A program made the translations under genes and the position numbers. DNA of 64,000 nucleotides. It comes from a candidate division NC10 bacterium CSP1-5. GTDB taxonomy: Bacteria > Methylomirabilota > Methylomirabilia > Methylomirabilales > CSP1-5. Below, one piece after another: positions 8,677-17,548 of this stretch (position 1 is its first letter; each line of letters begins with the position of its first letter). Under the pieces are notes generated by a model. The model saw only the letters and a list, made by a program, of their open reading frames with translations. It was not told the origin of the DNA and did no database searches. Where the stretch lies: the NCBI GenBank assembly GCA_001443495.1, contig LDXR01000002.1, positions 253,306 to 317,305 on the forward strand, given 5' to 3'.

Positions 8677-8754
8677 GCGCCTGTAGCTCAGCCCGGACAG
8701 AGCAACGGCCTCCGGAGCCGTGTGTCAGAGGTTCAAATCCTCTCAGGCGCGCCA
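8677..8754 (+). tRNA. tRNA-Arg (anticodon CCG)
   Basis: Acceptor GCGCCTG/CAGGCGC, anticodon loop CTCCGGA and T-arm AGAGG-TTCAAAT-CCTCT are all present, and CCA is encoded. Its acceptor and T-arm are identical to those of the tRNA-Arg (TCT) further down, which suggests duplication within the cluster. Confidence 0.96.
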
Positions 8755-8770
8755 CACCGCCAGAGGCGGC

Positions 8771-8853
8771 GTTCATAGTTCAAAGTTCATGGTTCAGGGT
8801 GTAGTGGCGTAACGGAGTTTGGCTATGAACGATGAGCCAATAACCATGAACCG
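8771..8853. repeat. Heptad repeat array, GTTCATG family, inverted arms
   Basis: The left arm holds tandem 7-base units (GTTCATA GTTCAAA GTTCATG GTTCAGG). About 30 bases later the right arm holds the complementary type (CTATGAAC ... CCATGAACC). Together they can fold into a long imperfect hairpin. It lies between tRNA-Arg (CCG) and tRNA-His. Confidence 0.75.
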
Positions 8854-8866
8854 AATACGAGCGGTG

Positions 8867-8942
8867 GTGAGCGTAGCTCAACGGTTAGAGCACTGGACTG
8901 TGGCTCCAGGGGTTGAGGGTTCGAATCCCTCCGTTCACCCCA
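8867..8942 (+). tRNA. tRNA-His (anticodon GTG)
   Basis: Acceptor GTGAGCG/CGTTCAC, anticodon loop CTGTGGC and T-loop TTCGAAT are complete, with encoded CCA. A G at 8866 and discriminator C at 8939 supply the extra G-1:C73 pair that marks histidine tRNAs. Confidence 0.96.
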
Positions 8943-8952
8943 GAGAAAATAG

Positions 8953-9008
8953 TACTGAGGACTGAGTGCTGAGGGATCTATGCACTTTTGACTCAGTCCT
9001 CATCACTC
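8953..9008. repeat. Heptad repeat array, ACTGAGG family, inverted arms
   Basis: The left arm reads TACTGAG GACTGAG TGCTGAG and the right arm GACTCAG TCCTCAT CACTC. This is the same layout as the GTTCATG arrays but a different 7-base word. It fills the spacer between tRNA-His and tRNA-Arg (TCG). Confidence 0.65.
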
Positions 9009-9021
9009 GTAGGTCGCTAGT

Positions 9022-9098
<77 letters not shown>

Positions 9099-9119
9099 TA
9101 GCCGCTGAAGGCGAACGGG

Positions 9120-9195
<76 letters not shown>

Positions 9196-9213
9196 TGCCG
9201 CCCGACGGACGGC

Positions 9214-9313
9214 GTTCACGGTTCAGAGTTCATAGTTCATGGTTGATGGTATATGGTGATGGAATCTTGGTGAATTTTCCGACTATGAACCATGAATCAT
9301 TAACCGTGAACCG
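9214..9313. repeat. Heptad repeat array, GTTCATG family, inverted arms
   Basis: The left arm is GTTCACG GTTCAGA GTTCATA GTTCATG GTTGATG. The right arm is CTATGAACCATGAATCATTAACCGTGAACC. It occupies the spacer between tRNA-Arg (TCT) and tRNA-Lys. Confidence 0.75.
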
Positions 9314-9317
9314 AAGG

Positions 9318-9394
<77 letters not shown>

Positions 9395-9399
9395 TCATT

Positions 9400-9449
9400 G
9401 GTTCAGGGTTGTCTGAAACTCTGAACCATGAACTATGAACTATGAACCC
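9400..9449. repeat. Short heptad repeat array, GTTCATG family
   Basis: A short left arm GTTCAGGGTT faces a longer right arm CTGAACCATGAACTATGAACTATGAACC. It sits between tRNA-Lys and tRNA-Leu. Confidence 0.7.
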
Positions 9450-9454
9450 AGAGG

Positions 9455-9539
9455 GCGAGAGTGGCGGAATAGGCAGACGCGCGGGACTTAGGATCCCGTG
9501 GGTAAAACCGTGGGGGTTCGACTCCCCCCTCTCGCACCA
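9455..9539 (+). tRNA. tRNA-Leu (anticodon TAG)
   Basis: An 85-base class II tRNA with acceptor GCGAGAG/CTCTCGC, anticodon loop CTTAGGA, a long variable arm and T-loop TTCGACT. CCA is encoded. Only 12 bases separate it from the tig start codon, so tig may share its transcript. Confidence 0.96.
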
Positions 9540-9551
9540 AGAGATGCGGCG

Positions 9552-10841
9552 ATGAAGATCAGTGTCGAAGAACTCGCCGGGTGCAAGCGCGCCCTCACCG
9601 TAGAGGTCTCGCCTGAGGCGGTCCGCCCCGCGGTGGAAGGGGCGTATCGCAAGCTGGGTCAGCGGGTCGCCCTCCCGGGCTTTCGGCGGGGGAAGATACC
9701 TCGGGAGATCCTCGAGCGTCGGTTCCGAGATGAGATTCGGGAAGAGGTGCTCCAGGAGATGATCCCGACGACCTACCGGCAGGCGCTCCAGCAGTCCCAC
9801 CTGGACCCGGTTGGGCTTCCCACGGTCGAGGAGGTTGACTTCCAGCTCGGGGAGCCCCTGCGGTACCGGGCCGTCGTGGAGGTCAAGCCTCCGCTCGAGG
9901 TCAGGGACTACAAGGGGGTTACCATCTCTCGAAAGAAAATGGAAGTGACCGATCAGGAGGTGGAGGAACACCTCAAGCTCCTCCAGGAACGAGTAGCAGA
10001 ATATGTCCCCATGGAGGGCTGGCCGGCCCTCAGAGAGGATCGGCTCATCGTTGACGCGCAGGGGTTCGTGGATGGAAAACCGAGGAAGGACCTTCGGGTG
10101 GAGGATTTCACCCTGGAGCTCGGGGCGGGCCAGTTGCTCCCGGGTGTGGACGAGCGTCTCGTCGGCGCCCTGAAGGGGGAGCTCCGGGATGCCCCGGTGG
10201 CCTTTCCCCCCGATGATCCACGGAAAGACCTCCGGGGGAAGGAGGTTCTCTTTCGGTTCACGGTGAAGGAGGTCAAGAAGAAAAGGGTCCCGCCCCTGGA
10301 TGACGCCTTTGCGAAAGCCGTGGGCGAGTGCGGGACGTTACGGGAGCTCCGGGAGAAGGTCCGTCAGGATGTTCTCACGCGGAAGGAGCACGCTGAGGAA
10401 CAGCGCCTCAAGTGGGAGGTGGTGGAGAAGATCGCAGCCGCCCATCCCGTTGAGGTCCCCGAAGGCATGGTGCGCCGAGAAATGGAGGGGATGCTTCGCG
10501 ACTTTTCCGCCTCGCGGGGCGGTCGCCCGGAACGCCTGGAGGGAGAGGTCTCGTTCCGTTTGAAGCTGGAGGAGGCGGCCCGGAAGCGGGCCAGGCACAT
10601 CCTGGTTCTCGACGCCATCGCGCGGCAGGAAGGGATTGCGGCCACCCCCGACGAGGTGGAGGCTGAGGTGGAGCAATTGGCGTCTGTGCTCCACCAAAAG
10701 CCGGATGAACTCAGGGCCCACCTGCGCCGCGAGGGTCGCATGGAGGCGGTCGCGGCCAACGTTGGCGAGCGGAAAACCGTGGAGTTTCTCTTCGCGCAGG
10801 CGAGGATTCTGGACAATTACGACCTCATTACCATCCCGTAG
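9552..10841 (+). CDS. tig: Trigger factor
   Basis: This ribosome-associated chaperone and peptidyl-prolyl isomerase binds nascent chains at the exit tunnel. The ATG at 9552 gives 429 residues and the start [19 protein letters not shown]; the ORF-track start at 9498 lies inside tRNA-Leu and is wrong. The N-terminal ribosome-binding signature [16 protein letters not shown] is present, followed by the PPIase region (about 160-240) and the helical C-terminal chaperone domain. The order tig-clpP-clpX is the classic conserved one. Confidence 0.96.
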   Translation: MKISVEELAGCKRALTVEVSPEAVRPAVEGAYRKLGQRVALPGFRRGKIPREILERRFRDEIREEVLQEMIPTTYRQALQQSHLDPVGLPTVEEVDFQLGEPLRYRAVVEVKPPLEVRDYKGVTISRKKMEVTDQEVEEHLKLLQERVAEYVPMEGWPALREDRLIVDAQGFVDGKPRKDLRVEDFTLELGAGQLLPGVDERLVGALKGELRDAPVAFPPDDPRKDLRGKEVLFRFTVKEVKKKRVPPLDDAFAKAVGECGTLRELREKVRQDVLTRKEHAEEQRLKWEVVEKIAAAHPVEVPEGMVRREMEGMLRDFSASRGGRPERLEGEVSFRLKLEEAARKRARHILVLDAIARQEGIAATPDEVEAEVEQLASVLHQKPDELRAHLRREGRMEAVAANVGERKTVEFLFAQARILDNYDLITIP

Positions 10842-10849
10842 GGGAGGAC

Positions 10850-10870
10850 CCCCGGCACAGGCTGCCGGGG
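10850..10870 (+). other. Hairpin between tig and clpP
   Basis: CCCCGGCA and TGCCGGGG form an 8-bp GC stem with a 5-base loop, directly ahead of the purine-rich clpP ribosome binding site. There is no T-tract, so it is more likely an mRNA processing or stability element than a terminator. Confidence 0.5.
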
Positions 10871-10890
10871 CAAGGGGAGGGGGATTGCCC

Positions 10891-11520
10891 ATGTATCTCG
10901 TGCCCATGGTGGTGGAACAGACGAGCCGCGGGGAGCGGGCGTACGATATCTTCTCCCGTCTCCTGAAGGATCGGATCATCTTCCTCGGGCAGCCCATCGA
11001 TGACGTCGATGCCAATCTGATCATCGCTCAGATGATCTTCCTGGAGGCCGAGGACCCGGAGAAGGATATCCACATGTACATCAACTGTCCGGGTGGCTCG
11101 GTGACGGCGGGCCTTGCCATCTACGATACGATGCAGTACATCAAGCCGGACGTGGAGACCATCTGCATGGGGCAGGCCAGCAGCATGGGGGCACTGCTGC
11201 TCGCGGCGGGCAAGAAGGGGAAGCGCTACTCCCTGCCTCACGCCCGGATCATGATCCACCAGCCATTGGGGGGCGTCCATGGCCAGGCCACCGATATCGA
11301 CATCCAGGCCCGAGAGATCCTCCGGGTCCGGGATGAGGTGAACCGGATCCTCGTTGCCCATACGGGCCAATCCCTCGAGAAGATCCAGAAGGATACGGAC
11401 CGGGACTTCTTCATGACCGCCGAGCAGGCCAGGGAGTACGGTATCCTCGATGAGGTGATCGTCTCGCGGGACGGGGCGAAGCTCCACTCAGAGATGTTGG
11501 CGCGGGCGTCAAGGCAATAG
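10891..11520 (+). CDS. clpP: ATP-dependent Clp protease proteolytic subunit
   Basis: The tetradecameric serine protease works with ClpX or ClpA. The ATG at 10891 gives 209 residues, the family length, whereas the track ORF begins far inside tig in another frame. The catalytic triad can be read as Ser98 in GQASSMGA, His123 in MIHQPLGG and Asp172 in [27 protein letters not shown] is a typical N-terminus. It lies between tig and clpX, 10 bases before clpX. Confidence 0.97.
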   Translation: MYLVPMVVEQTSRGERAYDIFSRLLKDRIIFLGQPIDDVDANLIIAQMIFLEAEDPEKDIHMYINCPGGSVTAGLAIYDTMQYIKPDVETICMGQASSMGALLLAAGKKGKRYSLPHARIMIHQPLGGVHGQATDIDIQAREILRVRDEVNRILVAHTGQSLEKIQKDTDRDFFMTAEQAREYGILDEVIVSRDGAKLHSEMLARASRQ

Positions 11521-11530
11521 GAGGGAAGAG

Positions 11531-12781
11531 ATGGCCAAGCCGGTCAAGCATGGCGGAAAACTCCAGTGCTCCTTCTGCGGCAAGAGCCAGGAGGATGTCC
11601 GCAAGCTGATTGCCGGACCGACCGTCTACATCTGTGATGAATGCATCGAACTGTGCAACGACATCATCTCCGAGGAGCTGGAGGAGGAACGAGGGAGGGA
11701 CCTCGGGGATATTCCCAAACCGGCGGAGATCAAGGCCATCTTGGACCAATACGTCATCGGGCAGGAGCGCGCCAAGCGGATCCTGTCGGTGGCGGTCTAC
11801 AACCATTACAAACGGATCAACGCCAAGCCCCGGTGCGACGAGGCCGAGCTGGCCAAGTCCAATATCCTGCTCATCGGCCCGACCGGATCGGGGAAGACGT
11901 TGCTCGCGCAGACCTTTGCCAAGATCCTGGATGTGCCCTTCACCATCGCCGATGCCACGACCCTCACGGAGGCGGGATACGTGGGGGAGGATGTGGAGAA
12001 TATCATTCTCCGCCTGCTCCAGATGGCCGACTATGACATCGAACGCGCAGAGCGGGGGATCGTCTATATCGATGAGATCGACAAGATCGCCCGCAAATCT
12101 GAGAACCCATCTATCACCCGTGATGTCTCCGGCGAGGGGGTCCAGCAGGCGCTGCTCAAGATCCTGGAGGGGACGGTGGCCAACGTGCCCCCCCAGGGGG
12201 GACGCAAACACCCCCAGCAGGAGTACCTCCAGGTCGATACCACGAACATCCTCTTCATATGCGGCGGTGCCTTCATCGGGCTGGAGAAGATGGTCGAGGC
12301 CCGGATGGGCAGCAAGGCGATGGGCTTCGGGGCCGCGATCCAGGGGCGGCGCGACAGAAAGATCGGAGAAACTCTCGCCGAGGTCCAGCCGGAGGACCTC
12401 CTGAAGTTCGGCCTGATCCCTGAGCTGATCGGGCGTCTCCCGGTGGTGGCCCCGCTCCACGAGCTCGACGAAGCGGCCCTGATTCGCATCCTGGTGGAGC
12501 CGAAGAACGCCCTGCTGAAGCAGTACCAGCGGTTTTTTGGATTTGAGGGGGTGAAGCTGACCTTTACCGATGAGGCCGTGCGGGCCGTGGCACATGCCGC
12601 AGTGCGCCGAGCCACGGGGGCCCGAGGCCTTCGATCGATCCTCGAGGATATCATGCTAGATATCATGTACGAGATCCCCTCTCAGACCGGCGTAGCGGAA
12701 GTGATCATCGGGCGAGAGGTGATCTTGGAGCGGAATCGTCCCATCCTCCTGTACCACAAGAAGAAGGCCGAATCGGCGTAA
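11531..12781 (+). CDS. clpX: ATP-dependent Clp protease ATP-binding subunit ClpX
   Basis: ClpX is the hexameric AAA+ unfoldase that feeds substrates to ClpP. The N-terminal zinc-binding domain shows CSFC and CDEC (Cys13, Cys16, Cys35, Cys38). Walker A is GPTGSGKT (116-123), Walker B is IVYIDEIDK, and the pore-proximal GYVGEDVE and the IGF-type loop region [10 protein letters not shown] are present. The length of 416 residues is normal. It is the last gene of the tig-clpP-clpX unit; a new promoter-like sequence lies after it. Confidence 0.97.
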   Translation: MAKPVKHGGKLQCSFCGKSQEDVRKLIAGPTVYICDECIELCNDIISEELEEERGRDLGDIPKPAEIKAILDQYVIGQERAKRILSVAVYNHYKRINAKPRCDEAELAKSNILLIGPTGSGKTLLAQTFAKILDVPFTIADATTLTEAGYVGEDVENIILRLLQMADYDIERAERGIVYIDEIDKIARKSENPSITRDVSGEGVQQALLKILEGTVANVPPQGGRKHPQQEYLQVDTTNILFICGGAFIGLEKMVEARMGSKAMGFGAAIQGRRDRKIGETLAEVQPEDLLKFGLIPELIGRLPVVAPLHELDEAALIRILVEPKNALLKQYQRFFGFEGVKLTFTDEAVRAVAHAAVRRATGARGLRSILEDIMLDIMYEIPSQTGVAEVIIGREVILERNRPILLYHKKKAESA

Positions 12782-12826
12782 CCAGTCCTGGCGCGCGTCG
12801 CGTTCGGTTTATTTCGCCCTTTTTCC

Positions 12827-12855
12827 TTGACACCCCTCGGCGTGTCCAGTAGCTT
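12827..12855 (+). promoter_or_regulatory. Putative promoter of bamD
   Basis: TTGACA at 12827-12832 is followed after 17 bases by TAGCTT. The -35 is perfect and the -10 is weak. It lies in the only sizeable gap between clpX and bamD. Confidence 0.4.
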
Positions 12856-12893
12856 TGGCTGGATTGCGTCACCCCCTTGCGTGGAGGCATGGT

Positions 12894-13790
12894 GTGATCG
12901 CGCGCCTGCGAACTCGGACAGCTCTCTTCATTTTGCTGGTCCCGTCGCTCCTCCTGGGCGCCTGTGCCAGCAAGCGTGACGCGCAGACTGGAGCCTTGAA
13001 CGAGGAGGCCCTCTTCTGGCGGGCCAATCTCGAGTTTATGCGGGGGCGGTACGAGGAGGCCCGGGAGATGCTCCGCCTCTTCGTTACCCAGTTTCCTGAC
13101 AGCCCCGTCGTTCCCGAGGTTCGCCTCGGGATCGCCCGGACCTATTTCGAAGAGGAGCATTACGAACAGGCCCGGGTGGAGTATGAGCGATTCCTGAGCC
13201 TCCATCCTCGCCACGAGCGCATGGATGAGGCGCAGTACTTCGTCGGCCTGAGCTATTTCCACCAACTCGAGCGGGTGGATCGGGATCAGACCGCCGCCCG
13301 GCGTTCGGTCGCTGCTCTTCGTAGGCTCCTGACCGAGGTCCCCGACACCGCGTACAGAGAGGACGCCGAGGCGAAGATCTCGGTCGCCCGCCGCCGTATG
13401 GCAGCGCAGGAAATCGACGTGGGCCTCTTCTACCTGAAGCGGGACAAGTTCAAAGGAGCTGCGAGCCGGTTCCAGTGGGTCATCGACCGTTACAATGACA
13501 CCGGTCTCGAGCCCAAGGCCTTCTTCTACCTCGGGGAGGCCTACGCCCGGATGGAGGAGAAAGAGAAGGCCCAGGAGGCATACCGCCAGCTCCTGGAGAA
13601 ATACCCCGACTCTCTCTGGGCGGTAGAGGCCGGAGACCGTCTTGGGGTCAAGGTGGTTCTCCAGTCGCGACCGGGCGAGGACCACAGGAATTCCGAGGAG
13701 GTACCGGGGGGGATTTGGGACCTCTTCAAGGAATCGTGGGAAGATCTCAAGACCACCTTCAAACATTCGCTCAAGCCCCGCCCGGAGTAG
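12894..13790 (+). CDS. bamD: Outer membrane assembly lipoprotein BamD-like
   Basis: BamD is the essential lipoprotein of the BAM complex that inserts beta-barrel proteins into the outer membrane. The GTG at 12894, with GGAGG six bases upstream, yields a lipoprotein signal (LLVPSLLLGACAS, lipobox LGAC). TPR-type repeats follow: FWRANLEFMRGRYEEAREML, VRLGIARTYFEEEHYEQARVEY, AQYFVGLSYFHQ and FFYLGEAYARMEEKEKAQEAY. The length of 298 residues fits the YfiO/BamD family. The C-terminal extension of about 40 residues is not typical. A TPR protein gene follows within 11 bases. Confidence 0.82.
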   Translation: MIARLRTRTALFILLVPSLLLGACASKRDAQTGALNEEALFWRANLEFMRGRYEEAREMLRLFVTQFPDSPVVPEVRLGIARTYFEEEHYEQARVEYERFLSLHPRHERMDEAQYFVGLSYFHQLERVDRDQTAARRSVAALRRLLTEVPDTAYREDAEAKISVARRRMAAQEIDVGLFYLKRDKFKGAASRFQWVIDRYNDTGLEPKAFFYLGEAYARMEEKEKAQEAYRQLLEKYPDSLWAVEAGDRLGVKVVLQSRPGEDHRNSEEVPGGIWDLFKESWEDLKTTFKHSLKPRPE

Positions 13791-13800
13791 CCCCCGATCC

Positions 13801-14517
13801 ATGGACGCTCGTCAGTTGAAGCAGCAGATCCAGCAGGCGACGGCCCTCTTCCAGGGGGGGCGGTACGACGAGGCGGAAGTATTACTCCTGGAAATTGTCA
13901 AGCACACACCCCTCTATGCCAATATCTACAACATGCTCGGGTTCATCTATTCCCAACGGAACTCCCCGGACCAGGCCGTGGAAGTCTTTCGCCAAGCCCT
14001 AACCATCAACCCCCGTTACACGGAGGCACGGCTCAATCTCGCCATCACGCTGGCCGACATGGGGGCATACAGCGAGGCCCTCCGGGAGTACGGCCTCGCC
14101 AGGGAGGGAGAGGAGACCAAGGCCTCGAGCCTCCCCACGCATGCGCAGGCACGCCTGGCCAATGCTCATGCCGAGCTGGCCAAGGCCTATCAGGAGCTCG
14201 GTCTCTATCCCCAGGCGGTCCAGGAGTACGAGAAAGCCATCGGCCTGGCGCCCCTTTTTCCCGATCTCCATTGCAAGCTAGCCCGCTGCTACATGGAGGC
14301 GGGTGATGGCGATCAGGCACAGACGGCTCTGAAGCACGCTTTGGAGCTGCATCCGACCTATGCCGACGCCCTCGTCCAGCTCGGGCTCCTCCACTATCAA
14401 CGACGCGAGACATCGCAGGCCGTTTCCACGTGGGAGAAGGCCTTGACCTCTGATCCGGCCAATGTGTTGGCCCAGATCTACCTCCGCATGGCCCGGGAGG
14501 GAGGCACGGGCAACTGA
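13801..14517 (+). CDS. Tetratricopeptide repeat protein
   Basis: 238 residues without a signal peptide, made of about six TPR units (for example YDEAEVLLLEIVKHTPLYANIY, PDQAVEVFRQALTINPRYTEA and YPQAVQEYEKAIGLAPLFPD). TPR arrays are protein-binding scaffolds; the partner is unknown. The start at 13801 is 11 bases after the bamD stop, and rsmA starts 12 bases after its own stop, so the three genes are probably co-transcribed. Confidence 0.85.
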   Translation: MDARQLKQQIQQATALFQGGRYDEAEVLLLEIVKHTPLYANIYNMLGFIYSQRNSPDQAVEVFRQALTINPRYTEARLNLAITLADMGAYSEALREYGLAREGEETKASSLPTHAQARLANAHAELAKAYQELGLYPQAVQEYEKAIGLAPLFPDLHCKLARCYMEAGDGDQAQTALKHALELHPTYADALVQLGLLHYQRRETSQAVSTWEKALTSDPANVLAQIYLRMAREGGTGN

Positions 14518-14528
14518 ACGGGCTGGCC

Positions 14529-15392
14529 ATGGCCTCGATCCTGAATGAGACGCGTCAGCTGCTGCTCACCCACGGCCTTCGTCCCAAGAAGCGCTTAGGA
14601 CAAAGCTTTCTGGTCGACCCAGTCGTTCTGCGAAGAATCCTGGACGGGGGGGAGCTTCAGGCAAGGGATCGGATCTTGGAGATCGGGGCCGGGGTTGGAA
14701 CGCTGACTCACGCCCTGGCCGAGCGCTGTGACCGGGTCATCGCGGTCGAGATCGATCCAGGGCTCTTTCAGATCCTGGAGGACCTCTTCCAAGGCCAAGC
14801 GCACGTGACGCTCGTCCGGGGAGATGCCCGGCACCTCGACCTCAGCTCTCTCGTGGGGGAGGGGCCCTGGAAGGTCATCGCGAATCTCCCCTATGCCATT
14901 GTGACACCGCTCATTACGCGGCTGCTTGAGGCCAGCCATCGCTTTTCCCTGCTCCTCCTGATGGTGCAGCAGGAGGTGGCCGAGCGGTTGATGGCTTCTC
15001 CGGGCACGAAGGCATACGGGTCCCTTTCGGTGCTGGCCCAGTACTACACCGATGTCCGGACCGTCGTCCGCGTGCCCCGAACAGCCTTCTATCCGAGACC
15101 TCAGGTTGACTCCGCCGTGGTCAAGTTTACGGTCCTGCCACGCCCTCGGGTCGCCCCCGCGGACCCCCCTCTTTTTTTCCGCCTGGTGCGCGCCGCCTTT
15201 GCCCACCGGCGCAAGACGCTGATGAATGCCCTGAGGCAAACGCGGTGGGATTCGTTGGATCGGCAGGAGATCGCAGCGGCACTCGAGCGAGCGAGCATTG
15301 ATCCGTCGCGACGAGGGGAGACGTTGAGCGTAGGGGAGTTTCAACGACTCGCTGATGAGATGTTTTCCGCGATCAAGGGATCGGCGGCCTAA
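14529..15392 (+). CDS. rsmA: 16S rRNA dimethyladenosine transferase
   Basis: RsmA (KsgA) dimethylates two adjacent adenines in the 3' helix of 16S rRNA (A1518/A1519 in E. coli). The protein has the start PKKRLGQSFLVD, the SAM-binding motif LEIGAGVGTLT (about 49-59), the catalytic-loop motif NLPY (119-122) and the C-terminal AFAHRRKTLMNAL. All key residues are intact, and 287 residues is a normal length. A repeat array begins 5 bases after the stop. Confidence 0.96.
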   Translation: MASILNETRQLLLTHGLRPKKRLGQSFLVDPVVLRRILDGGELQARDRILEIGAGVGTLTHALAERCDRVIAVEIDPGLFQILEDLFQGQAHVTLVRGDARHLDLSSLVGEGPWKVIANLPYAIVTPLITRLLEASHRFSLLLLMVQQEVAERLMASPGTKAYGSLSVLAQYYTDVRTVVRVPRTAFYPRPQVDSAVVKFTVLPRPRVAPADPPLFFRLVRAAFAHRRKTLMNALRQTRWDSLDRQEIAAALERASIDPSRRGETLSVGEFQRLADEMFSAIKGSAA

Positions 15393-15396
15393 GATT

Positions 15397-15480
15397 CAGC
15401 AGTCAGCGGTCCGCTGTCCGCAGTCGGCACGGAGCCCTGAGCTTTTGAAGCTGATAGCTGACAGCCGATAGCTGAGGGCT
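15397..15480. repeat. Heptad repeat array, CAGCAGT family, inverted arms
   Basis: The left arm reads CAGCAGT CAGCGGT CCGCTGT CCGCAGT CGGC. The right arm reads AGCTGAT AGCTGAC AGCCGAT AGCTGAG GGCT. A period of seven is clear in both arms. It fills nearly the whole space between rsmA and the next gene. Confidence 0.7.
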
Positions 15481-15495
15481 GGGACGGGAGTGGGG

Positions 15496-16653
15496 ATGTT
15501 TCATACGGCGCGGGAAGACGATATCAAGGCCGGACGAATCACCGATGTCTACTTCTTGCGGACGCTCGAGATCCTTGACCGTGAAAAGATCGATGCGGTC
15601 GTTGAGGCGGAGGTGACCCTCAAGGCCTTCCCCGAATCATGGACGTGGGGCATTTTGGCCGGGATCGAGGAGGTGGCGGGGCTGCTCACCGGGCTGCCGG
15701 TCGACGTGGATGCCTTCCGCGAGGGATCGTCCTTTCGGGTGGGAGAACCGATCCTGACGGTCAGGGGTCCGTATCGGGAGTGGGGACACTACGAAACGGC
15801 GATCTTAGGTCTCCTCTGTCAGGCCTCCGGGATCGCCACGAAGGCCGCCCGGTGTAAACGCGCAGCAGACGGACGGACCGTGATCAGCTTCGGGGCGCGG
15901 CGGATGCATCCTGTCCTCGCACCCATGATCGAGCGGAACGCCTTCATCGGGGGATGTGACGGCGTGGCGGTGGTGAAATCGGCTGAGCTCATCAAGGAGG
16001 AGCCGGTCGGCACGATGCCGCATACCCTGGTCCTCATCTTGGGGGATACGGTGAAAGCGGCCAAGGCCTTTGATGCGAGCATCGACCCCCGGGTGAAGAG
16101 GGTGGTGCTCATCGACACCCTGAGCGATGAAAAGTTCGAGGCGCTCCGCGTAGCGGAGGCCCTCGGCGAGCGTTTGTTCGCCGTCCGGCTTGACACGCCT
16201 TCTTCCCGCCGGGGCGATATGCTGGAGATTCTGAGGGAGGTGCGTTGGGAGTTGAACTACCGGGGATTCTCCTGGGTGAAGCTCTTCATCTCCGGCGGCC
16301 TGGATGAAGCTGAGATCCAGCGGCTTAACCCGTTGGCCGATGCGTACGGGGTCGGCACCGCCATCTCGAACGCACCGGTGATGAACTTCGCGCTCGATCT
16401 GGTGGAGATCGATGGGCGACCCATCGCCAAGCGAGGCAAGCGATCCGGGCGAAAGGCGGCCTACCGGTGTCGCGGTTGCCGCCTTCGGTGGGTGCTCCCG
16501 GCGGACGCCTCTCCCCCGGCCTGCCCGTGCGGCGACTCCGTGGAATCGCTGCTCATGCCCCTCCTCCGCAATGGTTGCATCGTCCGAAAGCTGCCGACTA
16601 CGCAGGAGATCCGCTCCCGCGTCCTCGAGGAACTTGATTATCTTGCCCTGTGA
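15496..16653 (+). CDS. Nicotinate phosphoribosyltransferase with C-terminal zinc ribbon
   Basis: The enzyme joins nicotinate to PRPP to give NaMN, the salvage entry into NAD. The 385-residue protein resembles the archaeal-type branch: TDVYFLRTLEIL at the start, then ISFGARRMHP, the GGCDGVAVVKSAEL block and a LFISGGLDEAEI phosphate-binding loop region. After about residue 330 the sequence turns basic and has two Cys pairs (YRCRGCRLRW and PACPCGDS), a probable added zinc ribbon. The ATG at 15496 is preferred over the GTG two codons earlier. NAD-salvage neighbours are absent, so the gene seems to stand alone. Confidence 0.85.
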   Translation: MFHTAREDDIKAGRITDVYFLRTLEILDREKIDAVVEAEVTLKAFPESWTWGILAGIEEVAGLLTGLPVDVDAFREGSSFRVGEPILTVRGPYREWGHYETAILGLLCQASGIATKAARCKRAADGRTVISFGARRMHPVLAPMIERNAFIGGCDGVAVVKSAELIKEEPVGTMPHTLVLILGDTVKAAKAFDASIDPRVKRVVLIDTLSDEKFEALRVAEALGERLFAVRLDTPSSRRGDMLEILREVRWELNYRGFSWVKLFISGGLDEAEIQRLNPLADAYGVGTAISNAPVMNFALDLVEIDGRPIAKRGKRSGRKAAYRCRGCRLRWVLPADASPPACPCGDSVESLLMPLLRNGCIVRKLPTTQEIRSRVLEELDYLAL

Positions 16654-16679
16654 TGTCTTGGGGATGCCGCACTTTCCCC

Positions 16680-16707
16680 TTGACAAGCGGCAGACCACGA
16701 CTAACCT
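16680..16707 (+). promoter_or_regulatory. Putative promoter of the DUF374 gene
   Basis: TTGACA at 16680-16685 and TAACCT at 16702-16707 are spaced by 16 bases, upstream of the GTG start at 16756. Confidence 0.4.
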
Positions 16708-16755
16708 GAGCCCGTGCGGTTGACGTAGGGCACCTGTGCGGATGGAAAGTAAGCA

Positions 16756-17433
16756 GTGAAACTGCGTAACCCGCATCTGATCAAATTGGCGGGATGGCTG
16801 GGGGCAGCTGCGCTGCGCGCCTGGAGCAGCACGCTTCGCTGCCTTACCGACACACAGGGCCAGCACACCGACCCGTGGGACCCCGCGCTGCAGGAGCGGT
16901 ACATCTATGCGCTATGGCACGAAAATCTGTTGTTCACCGCGACGCTGCGGTCCGAGGCTGATGTCATCGCACTGATCAGCCGACACGCGGATGGAGAACT
17001 CCTGGCTCAGGTCTGTCGTTGGTTCGGCCTCCGCACGGTTCGCGGCTCGTCGGGACGTGGCGGGGTGGACGCGGTGGAGGAACTGCTTCGACTGCAGAAG
17101 GGCTTCCACCTCCTCGTAGCGCCCGACGGCCCCCTGGGGCCTAGACGGCAGGTCAAACGAGGACTCGTCTATCTTGCGTCCTGGACGGGGATGCCGATTG
17201 TTCCGCTAGGGGTCGGATTCCAACGAGCCTGGCGGCTCAACAGCTGGGACCGCATGGCGCTGCCTAAACCGTTGAGCACCATCACCTGTATCGCCGGGCC
17301 GCTCATCCGCGTGCCTTCGGTTATCAACAAGGCGGACTCGGACCACTACCGCCGGCTCGTCGAACAGAACATGGCGATCGCCACGTCAGCAGCGGAAGCC
17401 TGGGCTGCGGGGGAAAAGCCCGCCATCACATGA
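16756..17433 (+). CDS. DUF374 lysophospholipid acyltransferase-like protein
   Basis: A 225-residue protein of the DUF374 family, relatives of lysophospholipid and lipid A acyltransferases that act at the inner membrane. The probable acyltransferase HX4-type motif appears as LWHENLLF, and the substrate-binding block as LVAPDGPLGPRRQVKRGLVYLA, which is the DUF374 hallmark. The N-terminus is amphipathic rather than a clear signal. The GTG start has only a weak ribosome binding site. The next gene is separated by about 115 bases and need not be related. Confidence 0.75.
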   Translation: MKLRNPHLIKLAGWLGAAALRAWSSTLRCLTDTQGQHTDPWDPALQERYIYALWHENLLFTATLRSEADVIALISRHADGELLAQVCRWFGLRTVRGSSGRGGVDAVEELLRLQKGFHLLVAPDGPLGPRRQVKRGLVYLASWTGMPIVPLGVGFQRAWRLNSWDRMALPKPLSTITCIAGPLIRVPSVINKADSDHYRRLVEQNMAIATSAAEAWAAGEKPAIT

Positions 17434-17548
17434 CCGGCCTTTTTGAAGTCTTGACACGGTCCAGGACCGCAAGTGGCACGGTTAAAGAGTCAGGCCTTTG
17501 CAGTGTGGTCCCGAATCCTGAAACGAAGGTGTATCTTGAACGGAGCCT

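Noticed and set aside
11411-12595. 394-codon minus-strand ORF over clpX
   Set aside because: Antisense to an unmistakable clpX.
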